Part shown: piece after piece, positions 35,441 to 45,022 of the stretch
How the letters are laid out: the number at the start of each line of letters is the position of its first letter
How positions within the stretch are numbered: position 1 is the first letter of the stretch
NCBI RefSeq assembly: GCF_003461245.1
Contig: NZ_QTWS01000006.1
Coordinates: forward strand, 68,985 to 132,984
Source: Blautia sp. AF19-10LB
GTDB taxonomy: Bacteria > Bacillota > Clostridia > Lachnospirales > Lachnospiraceae
Direction of reading: 5' to 3'
Length of the DNA stretch: 64,000 bases
Made by a program: the position numbers and the translations under genes
Notes under the pieces: generated by a model
Told to the model about the DNA's origin: nothing
The model's input: only the letters and a program-made list of their open reading frames with translations
Database searches by the model: none

Positions 35441-36067
35441 ATGAAAAAAACACTTCACTGGCTGGACGAAAACCTCGAAGAATTTATTCTGGTCATTTTT
35501 CTGATCGCCATGACACTGATCATGGGTATTCAGATATTATGCCGATACGTTCTTGGAATGTCCCTGTCCTGGTCTGAGGAACTCACCAGATACCTGTTTA
35601 TCTGGTGCGGCTTTTTGAGCGTCAGCTACTGCAGCAAGAAATGCCTGTCGATCAAGATCGAACAGTTTGTTGCAATTTTCCCACGCAGAGGCAAGGCGAT
35701 CTTCAAGGTTGTGAACCACACCTTCGAACTCATCTTCTTTATCTACATGATCCCGTTTGCCTGGTCCTATATGATGTCTTCTGTGCACAGCGGACAGCTT
35801 TCCCCGGCCTGCGGCATCCCGATGTATTACATTCAGGCGGCTCCGTTCATATCTTTCATCCTGGTCGCATTCCGCGTCCTGCAGCGCTGGATCATCGAGT
35901 TCCGCGTAGCAAGAGGTGAAAATGTCTTTGACCCGGCTCACCCGGAGCGCAACACACCAGAGTCCTTCATCCAGGCAAATGCAGAATCTCCTGCTGAACA
36001 GGCCATCGGTGCAGGAATTGACAACCGTATCAACACCATCAAGAATTCAAATGAGGAGGAACACTAA
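35441..36067 (+). CDS. dctQ: TRAP transporter small permease DctQ
   Basis: The 208-residue protein is the four-helix small membrane subunit of a tripartite ATP-independent periplasmic transporter (TRAP), which imports organic acids with sodium or protons. The start FILVIFLIAMTLIMGIQILCRYVLG and ELTRYLFIWCGFL are family signatures. A hydrophilic tail of about 50 residues (after RVLQRWIIEF) is longer than usual. AGGGAGGTC precedes the ATG. Its stop overlaps the dctM start (TAATG), so the two are coupled. Confidence 0.93.
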   Translation: MKKTLHWLDENLEEFILVIFLIAMTLIMGIQILCRYVLGMSLSWSEELTRYLFIWCGFLSVSYCSKKCLSIKIEQFVAIFPRRGKAIFKVVNHTFELIFFIYMIPFAWSYMMSSVHSGQLSPACGIPMYYIQAAPFISFILVAFRVLQRWIIEFRVARGENVFDPAHPERNTPESFIQANAESPAEQAIGAGIDNRINTIKNSNEEEH

Positions 36068-37356
36068 TGCCAGTCGTTGTTTTATTTATCATTTTTGTTT
36101 TATTACTGGTCATCGCTGTTCCGGTATCGATCACACTGGGAATTACATCTGTTCTTCCTTCCATCTGTGATCCTTCCTTTACGGTAGGTGCCAAATATCT
36201 GATCCGTGCGATGTTCGGCGGTCTGGATTCTTTTCCGCTGCTCGCCGTCCCAATGTTCGTATTGTCCGGTATCATCATGGCAAAAGGCGGCATCTCCAAG
36301 AAATTATTCGATGTTTTCGCTTACTTTCTTGGTAAATTCACAGCAGGAATGCCGTGTGCCGTTATCGTAACCTGCCTTTTCTACGGTGCAATCTCCGGAT
36401 CTGCTCCGGCTACTGTTGCAGCCGTAGGAAGTATGACCATCCCGATCCTTACCAATCTGGGATATGACCTGACATTTTCCACTGCAATCGTTGCCGTTGC
36501 CGGAGGCCTGGGGGTTATCATCCCTCCGAGTATCCCGTTCATCATGTACGGTATGGCATCCGGTGCTTCCGTCAGCGACCTGTTCCTTGCCGGAATCGTC
36601 CCTGGCCTCATGATCGGAGCCCTGCTCATGATCTATGCGATCTATCACTGCAAACGCTACGGCGAGGACAAAGCCAAGATCCATGCCGAAGTTCAGGAGC
36701 TTCATGACAAAGGACTTCTGAAAGTGCTCAAAGAAAGCTTCTTCGCTCTCTTGAGCCCGGTCATCATCCTTGGATGTATCTACAGCGGTGTCGCTTCTCC
36801 GACAGAAGCCGCTGTTATCTCTGTATTTTATGCACTGATCATCAGCCTTTTTGTATACAAGAGCATCCATATCCGCGATATCTGGGGAATCCTGGTGGAA
36901 GCGATCCGTACTTTCACCCCAATCCTCTTCATCCTGGCTGCTTCCACTGCATTCTCCAGAGTCCTGACTCTGATGCAGGTTCCACAGACAGTCAGTGAAT
37001 TTATCCTGAACAACTTCCACAGCCCGGTTGCGATCCTGCTGATCATCAACCTGTTCCTCCTGATTGTCGGAATGGTTATGGATACCACACCGGCAATCCT
37101 GATCCTTACACCGATTCTGCTCCCTATCGTGCAGGCGATCGGTATGGACCCGATCCAGTTTGGTGTGATCATGGTTGTAAACCTTGCCATCGGATTTGTT
37201 ACTCCTCCAATTGGAGTCAATCTGTTCGTTGCAAGTTCCCTTACCGATGTTCCAGTCATGGCAATCGCCAAAAAAGCCATGCCAATGATCGTATTCTTCC
37301 TGATCGCCCTTCTTCTGATCACTTTTATTCCGGCGATCTCAATTGGAATCTTATAG
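36067..37356 (+). CDS. dctM: TRAP transporter large permease DctM
   Basis: The 429-residue protein has about 12 membrane helices and the DctM signatures AKGGISKKLFD, GAISGSAPATVAAVG, IIPPSIPFIMYG and FVTPPIGVNLF. It forms the sodium-dependent translocation channel. It overlaps dctQ by 1 base and precedes dctP by 10 bases. The transporter follows aroD and shares a promoter-region motif with the MFS gene, so an acid such as quinate or shikimate is a possible load; C4-dicarboxylates are the usual alternative. Confidence 0.95.
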   Translation: MPVVVLFIIFVLLLVIAVPVSITLGITSVLPSICDPSFTVGAKYLIRAMFGGLDSFPLLAVPMFVLSGIIMAKGGISKKLFDVFAYFLGKFTAGMPCAVIVTCLFYGAISGSAPATVAAVGSMTIPILTNLGYDLTFSTAIVAVAGGLGVIIPPSIPFIMYGMASGASVSDLFLAGIVPGLMIGALLMIYAIYHCKRYGEDKAKIHAEVQELHDKGLLKVLKESFFALLSPVIILGCIYSGVASPTEAAVISVFYALIISLFVYKSIHIRDIWGILVEAIRTFTPILFILAASTAFSRVLTLMQVPQTVSEFILNNFHSPVAILLIINLFLLIVGMVMDTTPAILILTPILLPIVQAIGMDPIQFGVIMVVNLAIGFVTPPIGVNLFVASSLTDVPVMAIAKKAMPMIVFFLIALLLITFIPAISIGIL

Positions 37357-37366
37357 GAGGAGAAAG

Positions 37367-38416
37367 ATGAAAAAATTTACTACTTATAATTCAGACAAAA
37401 AAATCCGTCGTATCCTCCGTACAGTCCCGGTACTGGCTGCAGCTGGAATCCTGAGCGTTGCTCTTACCGGCTGCGGCTCTTCCGATGAAGAAGTACAGCG
37501 TTATTCCTGGCCGCTGGCAACCGCCAGCCCGGAGGATACCGTAACACAGATCTTCGCCGAGAAGTTTGCAGAAGAAGTCTCAGACTTAAGCAACGGCAAA
37601 ATGAAGATTCAGGTTTACGCAAACTCCACCCTCGGCGGTGACCGTGACCTTCTGGAGACCTGTGCAGACGGCGACATTCCGTTTGTCGTTCAGAATACTG
37701 CACCTCAGGTTTCCTTCATGAGCGACCTTGCTGTATTTGACCTTCCGTGCGTATTCGATTCTCTGGATGACTGCCGTAAAAAGATCGACGATCCACAGTT
37801 CAACAGCCTGATCAGCGACGTCTATACCGAAGGCGGCTATCATCTTCTTGGTATGGCAGACCAGGGCTTCCGTGTTATGAGTACAAACAAACCGGTCAAC
37901 AGCCTTGCAGACTTTAAAGGCCAGAAGATCCGTACCATGGAAAACAGCTACCATCTTGCTTTCTGGAAAGCGCTTGGTGCAAACCCAACCCCGATGAGTT
38001 TCAGCGAAGTGTACATCGGCCTGCAGCAGCACACCATCGATGCACAGGAAAACCCATGCGAGGTCATCGTTTCCAACAATCTCTATGAACAGCAGGATTA
38101 TGTTGTAGAAACCAACCATCTTCCGCATCTGATCTCCCTGATCGTCAATGACGATTTCTTCAAGGATCTTCCGGAGGATGAACAGGAGATCATGACAGAG
38201 GCTGCCCAGCTTGCCACAGAATACGCAAGAGAACAGTCCGATGCCAGAATCGCAGACAAAGTCGCCGTGATCGAGGACAGCGGAACACAGATCATCAAAC
38301 TTTCTGATGAGACACGCAAAGAGATCCGCGAGGCTTCTCAGGGCGTTTACGATTCCATCAGGGAAAAGATCAATCCCGATATCTATAATTCCTATATGGA
38401 AGGGATCGAGCAGTAA
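37367..38416 (+). CDS. dctP: TRAP transporter solute-binding lipoprotein DctP
   Basis: The 349-residue protein has a lipobox ending in Cys36 (SVALTGC), then the TRAP solute-binding fold: ATASPEDTVTQIFAEKFAEEV, DLPCVFDS, and FKGQKIRTMEN, whose Arg contacts the solute carboxylate in this family, then GLQQHTIDAQENP. Start at 37367 has AGGAGGAG six bases upstream; an ATG at 37343 inside dctM lacks one. It is the last gene of the dctQMP operon, with a terminator behind. The order QMP rather than PQM is common in some groups. Confidence 0.94.
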   Translation: MKKFTTYNSDKKIRRILRTVPVLAAAGILSVALTGCGSSDEEVQRYSWPLATASPEDTVTQIFAEKFAEEVSDLSNGKMKIQVYANSTLGGDRDLLETCADGDIPFVVQNTAPQVSFMSDLAVFDLPCVFDSLDDCRKKIDDPQFNSLISDVYTEGGYHLLGMADQGFRVMSTNKPVNSLADFKGQKIRTMENSYHLAFWKALGANPTPMSFSEVYIGLQQHTIDAQENPCEVIVSNNLYEQQDYVVETNHLPHLISLIVNDDFFKDLPEDEQEIMTEAAQLATEYAREQSDARIADKVAVIEDSGTQIIKLSDETRKEIREASQGVYDSIREKINPDIYNSYMEGIEQ

Positions 38417-38448
38417 CTTTCTGCCGGTCATCTAAATCAAAGCATTCA

Positions 38449-38498
38449 AAAAGGAACCCCGCACAGCCTGTTCCAAAGCGCTGTACGAGGTTCCTTTT
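38449..38498. terminator. Terminator between dctP and the sugar lipoprotein gene
   Basis: AAAAGGAACC (38449-38458) pairs with GGTTCCTTTT (38489-38498). The A and T ends suit both converging genes. Confidence 0.88.
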
Positions 38499-38513
38499 CT
38501 TATTACATCTCTT

Positions 38514-39578
38514 TTATTCTTTTACATTCAGATATACATCTTCTTTTGAATGGAATCCTCCATCCACGATGACTTCGTCCATGTTTTCTGCAGTCACTGC
38601 GATCGGTGTGATCTTGTAATATGGGATCTCGCCGGAACCGTCATCTGTGGTCTCTGTGACCGGGATCTCACAGTCTTTTGAGGTAATGTCTGTACCGTTT
38701 CCGAGTGCCACTGCGAGGATCGCCGCTGTGCTTGCCTCCTGCTCGATCGGTTTGTAGACTGTCATGGTCTGTGTCCCCTCTACAATCCGCTGGCAGGCTG
38801 CCAGGTCTGCATCCTGCGCAACCAGTGCCACCTGTCCTGCGAGACGGTTTTCTGCCAGGACTTTGACTGCCTGGCTTGCCAGATCATCATTGCCGCACAT
38901 CACGCCCACAATGTCGTCTGTCACCTCAAGGCCTTTGTTTACATGCGTTGCTGCCATCTCAGCGAGCCAGTTATCACAGTATCCTGTATAGACGATCTTG
39001 AGTTTGCTTCCTTTCAGAGCCTTACGGAAACCAAGTTCTACCTCCTCTACATTTTTGTCCGTAGGAGAACCGTTGATCGCGAAGATATTTCCACCGTCCG
39101 GGCATGCCTCGACCAAAGCCTCTCCCATCAGGGTTCCTACCATCTCATTGTCGATCGTGATATAGAGGTCTGCATCCACATTTGCGATCATCCGGTCATA
39201 GCAGACTACTTTGATCCCCTTGTCCTTCGCTTCTTTTACCACATCATACAGAGCCTCTCCGTCGATCGGGATGATCACGATCACGTCCATTTCCTTCTGG
39301 ATAAAGTATTCGATCTGTGAGATCTGTTCATCCACATCACCGCCTGCCACCTGGACATTTACTTCTGCCCCAAGCCCCTGTGCCGTAGATACGAACATAT
39401 CCCGGTCGCGAAGCCATCTCTCGATCACAAAGGAATCAAAACTGAGTCCGATCTGGAGTTTCTTTTCTTCTGTTGTTTCTTTTTTTGTTGTCTCAATTTT
39501 CTGTGTTCCGCATCCTGTCACGCAAAGAACAAACATCAGGGCAGTTATAAGAAGAGCTATCCCTCTTTTCTTTTTCAT
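38514..39578 (-). CDS. Sugar-binding lipoprotein, xylose/ribose type
   Basis: The 354-residue protein has a lipobox (CVTGC, Cys23) and the Peripla_BP_4 fold with KLQIGLSFDSFVIERWLRDRDMF, VAGGDVDEQISQIEYFI and VVCYDRMI, which are close to XylF and ChvE patterns. It overlaps the response-regulator gene by 4 bases, so it is the last gene of the sensor operon. No permease or ATPase follows. It may supply the GguA-GguB transporter encoded upstream with a second binding protein, or work in sensing. Confidence 0.88.
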   Translation of the reverse strand: MKKKRGIALLITALMFVLCVTGCGTQKIETTKKETTEEKKLQIGLSFDSFVIERWLRDRDMFVSTAQGLGAEVNVQVAGGDVDEQISQIEYFIQKEMDVIVIIPIDGEALYDVVKEAKDKGIKVVCYDRMIANVDADLYITIDNEMVGTLMGEALVEACPDGGNIFAINGSPTDKNVEEVELGFRKALKGSKLKIVYTGYCDNWLAEMAATHVNKGLEVTDDIVGVMCGNDDLASQAVKVLAENRLAGQVALVAQDADLAACQRIVEGTQTMTVYKPIEQEASTAAILAVALGNGTDITSKDCEIPVTETTDDGSGEIPYYKITPIAVTAENMDEVIVDGGFHSKEDVYLNVKE

Positions 39579-41170
39579 TTTCCGTACCTCGTCTTGAATT
39601 CACTTGGAGTCATGTCTGTCTGCTTCTTAAAGATCCTGCTGAAATAGTTCGGGTCTGTATAGCCGCTCTTTACGCCGGCTTCTTTGACGCTGACTTCCGG
39701 CTGTTTCAGGAATTCTTTCGCTTTTTCTATTCGGATCCTGGTGAGATATTCAATGAAGTTCTCGCCCGTTTCCTCCTTGAAGATCTTGCTGAAATAATAA
39801 GGGCTGATATTTACCTGACCGGAAACTTCATCCAGTGAAATGTCCTTGCTGAAATTTTCCTGGATGTAGAGCATTGCCTTTTTGACAGCGGAATTCGACT
39901 GTTCCTCTTTCTGATCACGGATGGAACGACAGATGTTGACCATCTTATCCAGAAACCAGCTTCTGAGTTCTTCGTAACCGCTGCATGCCATCGCTACATC
40001 CAGATAATCCCGCCTGTAGCTGAATCCATAGTTGACAGCACCTGCCTCAAAAGCGATCTTTTCGCCCCAGATAATGTATTCCAGAACCTTCAGACGGATG
40101 TTGTTCATATCCTCCGCGTAATGTTCCAGCATCCAGTCAAAGAACGTATTCAGCTCCTGTACACATTTCTTTTCGTCCCCATCACCAAGATAACGGAAGA
40201 TCCGTTTCTCCATATCAACAGGAAACTCCTCATCATAAACACCGTTCTGCGAAAGGTCCTCGATATGGATCACTCTGCTCTTGCTTCCGTTCAGCGCGCG
40301 GAGTGCTTCACGGTAAGAGCGCTCCAATTCCCGCATAGGTCTGATCCTGCCAAGTCCGATACGAAATCTGGCATCGATCCTGTTTTCCAGCCTTGACACA
40401 AGATTTCTCGCCTGTTCCACGAGGTCGATCCTTTCTTCATATGGATTCTCAGGCAGGCTGCACGGCACGATCACCGGAATACGGTTTGACATCACCGATC
40501 CCACTGCACAGGAAAAAGAGGATTTCACCACATCCCTCAGCTCATCATAAAAACTCTGTGCTTTCACATTCATTCCGACAGGGCTTATCAGCCTACCATT
40601 TTCATACGACTGGCCAAACTGGATGACCATGACATAGCCCTGTTTTTCCTCGATATCCAGAAGCTGCCGGTAGTAGTCTGCTGTCTGTTCCTCCTGCTGG
40701 AACAAAAGGCTTCCTACAAAGCTGTTTTCCACAACAGGGATGACCGTTTCCAGTTTTTCCTGGATCTTCAACAGGTTGCTTCTCTGATTTCTCTTCTTAT
40801 CCACCTTCTCGATGGCTTCTTCCACCGCGGAGATGATCTTTGCCTTGGAGATCGGCTTTGTCAGATAACGCTCCACGCCAAGATCGATCGCCTCTTTTGC
40901 ATAATCAAACTTGTCATAAGCAGATACTACATAAAAAAGTGCTGTCGTATTGAATTTTCGTATTTCCCGCATTGCCTGGATCCCGTTGATTCCCGGCATA
41001 TGAATGTCCATAAAGACAATGTCCGGATGAAAAGTTTCTGCTTTTTCTGTCACTGCTCTTCCTGTCTTGGCAGTTTCTGTGATACAGCTGTCCCCAAATG
41101 TACTGGATATCACACTTTTGAAAGCTTCCAGCATAATTCCCTCGTCATCTGCTACCAATATACGATACAT
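39575..41170 (-). CDS. Response regulator with AraC-type output, YesN-like
   Basis: The 531-residue protein has a receiver domain (acidic pair DDE near residue 8-10, phospho-acceptor Asp55 in FMDIHMPG, conserved Lys in YLTKPISKAK), a long middle region and a C-terminal AraC domain with two helix-turn-helices (ISLDEVSGQVNISPYYFSKIF and the VKEAGVKSGYTDPNYFSRIF segment). The start at 41170 has TGGAGGGG; an earlier ATG at 41266 is unsupported. It lies 28 bases after the kinase gene and probably activates the sugar-transport operon upstream. Confidence 0.93.
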   Translation of the reverse strand: MYRILVADDEGIMLEAFKSVISSTFGDSCITETAKTGRAVTEKAETFHPDIVFMDIHMPGINGIQAMREIRKFNTTALFYVVSAYDKFDYAKEAIDLGVERYLTKPISKAKIISAVEEAIEKVDKKRNQRSNLLKIQEKLETVIPVVENSFVGSLLFQQEEQTADYYRQLLDIEEKQGYVMVIQFGQSYENGRLISPVGMNVKAQSFYDELRDVVKSSFSCAVGSVMSNRIPVIVPCSLPENPYEERIDLVEQARNLVSRLENRIDARFRIGLGRIRPMRELERSYREALRALNGSKSRVIHIEDLSQNGVYDEEFPVDMEKRIFRYLGDGDEKKCVQELNTFFDWMLEHYAEDMNNIRLKVLEYIIWGEKIAFEAGAVNYGFSYRRDYLDVAMACSGYEELRSWFLDKMVNICRSIRDQKEEQSNSAVKKAMLYIQENFSKDISLDEVSGQVNISPYYFSKIFKEETGENFIEYLTRIRIEKAKEFLKQPEVSVKEAGVKSGYTDPNYFSRIFKKQTDMTPSEFKTRYGK

Positions 41171-41198
41171 TGTTTTGTTTCCCCTCCACTTTCTTATG

Positions 41199-42698
41199 CT
41201 ACTCCAGTTCCTCTTTTTCCATCGGAATGACAATATGAACTTTCGTTCCGGTTCCAGGTCCGTCACTCTCGATCGTCATAAGTCCTTCCTGTTTGTAATA
41301 CAGCTTCAGTCTTTCTATGACATTATGTACCGCGATTCCTGTAGAATAGCGGTTTTCTTCATCCTGCACTGCTCTTCCTTCCATAACCTTCGCGATCATT
41401 TCTTCCGTCATTCCCGCACCATTGTCGCTGACCGTGATATAGATCATATCCTGGTTTCTGTGGATAGACATCACAATGCGTCCCGTCTCCATGCAGTCAT
41501 GGATTCCATGCTGGACGGCATTTTCTACCAGCGGCTGAAGGATCATGCTTGGAATGCGGATGTTTTCGATGTCTTCATCTATTTCCCGGATATATACAAT
41601 ATCTCCGGCAAAGCGCACATTCAGGATATAGATATAATTATCTACCGCCTCGATCTCCTCCCAGAGCATCGCATCTTCTTCCATCTTGCGCACATTATAC
41701 CGGAAAAAATCCGCCATTTTTTCCAGAAATATACCTGTCTTGTCCGCATCTCCCATCATCGCAAGCTGTGCACCTGCATTCAGGGAATTGAACAGAAAAT
41801 GCGGATTGATCTGCGCCTGAAGGAACTTCAGCTGTGCTTCCTTAAGGTGTGCCTCCATCATAAGCTCTCGTTCCTTCATCTGCGCCTGCCGCTCCATGCT
41901 TTCCTTGAGCTGGTCGATGTTCTCGCGGATGCTCTCCAGCATCTGGTTAAAACTTCTCGTCACGACTCCAACTTCATCATCCATAACAATAGGAAGCTGC
42001 GGAACATCGAGATTTCCTTTTGCAACCTCATGTGCCGTATTGGAAAGAGCGGTCAGCGGGCGGATCATATTCCGCACCAGAAGGACCGTCACTGCAAGCC
42101 CAACCACATAGACGACGATCAGTACGATCAGGCAGAGTCTGTACAGCACATTCATCGATGACAGTAATAACTGATAATTTGCTGAGTTTGTCTTAAAGCG
42201 CAAATTATTTAATTTGTATATGTAAGTGTTGATATATTCATAGAGCTGATTTTCTGTTTCGTAGGAAGTCTTGTATTTCTCTACATTTCTTCCTCGCTTC
42301 GCCTGAACTGTCTCATTTGTCTGATCCAGATAACTCTCGGACATCCTGCGGATGTTTTTTTCGAGCATCTTTACTTCGCTGTCCATGTTTTTGTCGTTGA
42401 GATCTTCGATCAGATTTTTGTAATTCTGGTCATAACGGTAATAGTTTTCCAGTGTCTCGGTACTTTTTGTATTCAGGTATTCATAGACTGTGTTCTCAAC
42501 AAGTTCCAGTGCTTCCGAAAGCTCATTCACATCGACATTGCTGGAAAAGACCGCATCGATCCTGGTAACGGCATTCTGGATCTGACTGAAAATAAAGAAA
42601 TTGATCCCGAGTGCAAAGACAAGCACCATGAGCATGACTCCGCTCAGTCTGGTCTGTATGGAATTATTTACGGAAGGGGTGTCCTTTTTTTCTGTCAT
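41199..42698 (-). CDS. Sensor histidine kinase, YesM-like
   Basis: The 499-residue protein has two membrane helices (about 18-40 and 175-205) around an extracellular helical domain, a HAMP domain (VLLVRNMIRPLTALSNTA onward), the His_kinase motif QINPHFLFNSL with the phospho-acceptor His, and a HATPase domain with VENAVQHGI and GTGTKVHIVIP. It overlaps the sensor-binding-protein gene by 4 bases. With that protein and the YesN-type regulator it forms a three-part sugar-sensing system. Confidence 0.93.
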   Translation of the reverse strand: MTEKKDTPSVNNSIQTRLSGVMLMVLVFALGINFFIFSQIQNAVTRIDAVFSSNVDVNELSEALELVENTVYEYLNTKSTETLENYYRYDQNYKNLIEDLNDKNMDSEVKMLEKNIRRMSESYLDQTNETVQAKRGRNVEKYKTSYETENQLYEYINTYIYKLNNLRFKTNSANYQLLLSSMNVLYRLCLIVLIVVYVVGLAVTVLLVRNMIRPLTALSNTAHEVAKGNLDVPQLPIVMDDEVGVVTRSFNQMLESIRENIDQLKESMERQAQMKERELMMEAHLKEAQLKFLQAQINPHFLFNSLNAGAQLAMMGDADKTGIFLEKMADFFRYNVRKMEEDAMLWEEIEAVDNYIYILNVRFAGDIVYIREIDEDIENIRIPSMILQPLVENAVQHGIHDCMETGRIVMSIHRNQDMIYITVSDNGAGMTEEMIAKVMEGRAVQDEENRYSTGIAVHNVIERLKLYYKQEGLMTIESDGPGTGTKVHIVIPMEKEELE

Positions 42699-43708
42699 TT
42701 TTCGCCCTCCGTTCTGTACTCATCGGTGTTATCCTTTGTGATCACATGCTGATTTACACTGTAATATCCGTTGCTGTGCCCAAGAGATAAATACTCTTCC
42801 AGTGCGTTGACACTGTATTTTCCTACTTCATCCATATCCATCGCGATCGTGGAGGACAGGATCCCCTTGTCGATCGCATTCAGAATCACATCGGAATAAT
42901 AGTAACCGATCACCTTGACATTTCCAACCTGGTTATAATCGACCAGGGCCTGATATACGCATTCCGTCACGACTTCATCCATGCATACCAGGACATCCGG
43001 CAGACTTTCCTCATTTACAAACATATCCCGGACAAATTCTTCCGTGTCAAAATCTGCACTGCTATCCACACAGTACTCTGACAGATTGACAGACTGGCCT
43101 GTTTTTTTCCTGGATTCCAGTTCTTTTTTTACCTGGTAGTAAACAAGATTGGTCTCCTGTGTCTTGGAACTGGAAGTCGAAAGAAACAGGATCTGTGTGG
43201 TCCCTTTTTCATTCAGCATTCCTGCTATCTGGTCAGTATAAGCACTTCCCATCTCATAACTGTTCAGACCGACAAAGCTGATCCTGCGGCATGCAGAATC
43301 GTCTGTAAGGATCGTGACAACCGGGATTCCCTCGCGGGCAGCCTCCTCGATCAGTTTCTGCTCGGCCTTGCTTCCGTCTGCTTCAAGAATGATCCCGTCA
43401 ACGTGAGATGCGATCCCGATCCGCAGACAGTCTTCCTGTGTGTAATTCTTCATCTGTTCCGGTGAAAGAAGTTCGACGTAGGCATCGGCTTCTTTGGCAG
43501 TTTCGCTGGCGCTTTGGTAGATGGACTGCCACATCAGGGTATCTTTGTCATTGGAGATCATCAGATAGTGCTTCTGATAACTCGCTGCATATTCTCCTTC
43601 GCCCAGATCCACCTTATCCATGGATTTCTGAAAGTAGACCCAGATCCCTGACAGAAAAAAGATGCATCCTGCCAGTATGCAAAAAACTGTCAGTGTAAAT
43701 TTTTTCAT
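42695..43708 (-). CDS. Membrane-tethered sugar-sensing binding protein
   Basis: The 337-residue protein has an uncleaved N-terminal membrane segment (about 5-27, no lipobox) and a periplasmic-binding fold (ISNDKDTLMWQSIYQSASETAKEADAY, IDGIILEADGSK-like and DVLVCMDEVVTECVYQAL). It lies first in the sensor operon and overlaps the kinase gene by 4 bases. Such proteins (for example XylFII with LytS-YesN in clostridia) bind the sugar and pass the signal to the kinase. The sugar is probably one carried by the transporter upstream. Confidence 0.85.
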   Translation of the reverse strand: MKKFTLTVFCILAGCIFFLSGIWVYFQKSMDKVDLGEGEYAASYQKHYLMISNDKDTLMWQSIYQSASETAKEADAYVELLSPEQMKNYTQEDCLRIGIASHVDGIILEADGSKAEQKLIEEAAREGIPVVTILTDDSACRRISFVGLNSYEMGSAYTDQIAGMLNEKGTTQILFLSTSSSKTQETNLVYYQVKKELESRKKTGQSVNLSEYCVDSSADFDTEEFVRDMFVNEESLPDVLVCMDEVVTECVYQALVDYNQVGNVKVIGYYYSDVILNAIDKGILSSTIAMDMDEVGKYSVNALEEYLSLGHSNGYYSVNQHVITKDNTDEYRTEGEK

Positions 43709-43769
43709 AATTCATCATAATTCCTTTGTATTTTTTCATATTGTAACACAATTATGACAGCATTGCAAA

Positions 43770-43799
43770 AGGAGCCATTGCTTTTGCACAATGACTCCT
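43770..43799 (-). terminator. Terminator after the sugar permease gene
   Basis: On the minus strand AGGAGTCATTG (43789-43799) pairs with CAATGGCTCCT (43770-43780), followed by TTTTG. It separates the transporter operon from the sensor operon. Confidence 0.75.
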
Positions 43800-43821
43800 C
43801 TTGTTAATCTGATCAGATCGA

Positions 43822-44979
43822 TCAGCCGTTCTTTCTGTTGGATAATACATCAAATACAACTGCGATAAGAAGTACGGCACCTTTTACTACGTACTGCCAG
43901 GAATCACCGATACCCATGATGGACATACCCATGTTGATGACACCGAGGAGAAGAGCACCGATCACTACACCGCCTACAGTACCGCTGCCGCCGTATGCGG
44001 AAGCACCACCGATGAAACAGGAACCGATCGCATCCATCTCGAAGGATGTACCTGTACTACCGTTTACAGAACCTACACGTGCTGCACAAAGAAGACCTGC
44101 AAGACCTGCAAGAAGTCCCATGTTTGCATACGCGATGAAGTAAACTTTGTTTGTATCAATACCGGAAAGCTGTGTAGCTTTCTCGTTACCGCCGATTGCG
44201 TAGAAGTAACGTCCAAATGCTGTTCTGGATGTGATGAAGTTGTAGATCAGGCAGATTGCAACAACCCATATGAACATGATGGAGATACCTTTGTACTGGA
44301 ACAGTTTGTAGCAGTACCAGAGGATAACTGCTGCGATGATGACTGCTTTGCTGTAATCAGAAAATGCTGTGTTCTGGCGATATCCTCTTTTTGCTTTGTT
44401 TGCTCTGGAACGAACTACGTTGAAGATCACATAAACTGCAACTACGATACCAACGATCAGTGCAGAATAGTTTGCTGTGTCGTCAAGTCCAGGAATGTTG
44501 ATGTAGGATGTAAATACATTCAGGAAACCTTTGTCCTGGATAGAAACAGTCTTGTTGTCCAGGATCAGACGTCCAAATCCACGGAAGATGAACATACCTG
44601 CAAGTGTTGTGATAAATGGAGGGATACGTTTGTAACCGATCCAGTAACCCTGCCATACACCTACCAGAAGACCTACAACGAGGCAGATGATAATGGTAAG
44701 ATATGGGTTCATTCCTTTGTTACCGATCATGACGGCTGCAAGACCGCCGACCATACAGATAACAGCACCTACAGAAAGGTCGATGTTACCACCTGTCAGG
44801 ATACATAACAACATACCACATGCAAGAACCAGAACGTAACCATTCTGAAGCATCAGGTTTGACATATTCTGTGCATACAGAAGTCTTCCATCTGTCAGGC
44901 CACAGAACAGGATAAATACAACTACCAGTGCAATGACCATTGTATATTTTCTTAAGAAATCTTTTACATTAAACTTCAT
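43822..44979 (-). CDS. gguB: Multiple-monosaccharide ABC transporter permease
   Basis: The 385-residue protein has about ten membrane helices and the GguB/XylH pattern: LMLQNGYVLVLACGMLLCILTGGNIDLSVGAV, IPPFITTLAGMFIFRGFGRLI and ATQLSGIDTNKVYFIAYANMGLLAG. It forms the membrane channel for GguA and ChvE, which import several aldoses (arabinose, xylose, galactose and glucose in known cases). It is the third gene, 43 bases after the ATPase gene, and a terminator follows. The start is preceded by AAAGGGGT. Confidence 0.92.
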   Translation of the reverse strand: MKFNVKDFLRKYTMVIALVVVFILFCGLTDGRLLYAQNMSNLMLQNGYVLVLACGMLLCILTGGNIDLSVGAVICMVGGLAAVMIGNKGMNPYLTIIICLVVGLLVGVWQGYWIGYKRIPPFITTLAGMFIFRGFGRLILDNKTVSIQDKGFLNVFTSYINIPGLDDTANYSALIVGIVVAVYVIFNVVRSRANKAKRGYRQNTAFSDYSKAVIIAAVILWYCYKLFQYKGISIMFIWVVAICLIYNFITSRTAFGRYFYAIGGNEKATQLSGIDTNKVYFIAYANMGLLAGLAGLLCAARVGSVNGSTGTSFEMDAIGSCFIGGASAYGGSGTVGGVVIGALLLGVINMGMSIMGIGDSWQYVVKGAVLLIAVVFDVLSNRKNG

Positions 44980-45022
44980 TTTTTTACCCCTTTCCCGGTA
45001 GAATCGAATTCACGTTTCGACC

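Noticed and set aside
41067..42161. Open frame of 364 codons opposite the histidine kinase
   Set aside because: It is a His-rich shadow of the kinase gene without a start signal.
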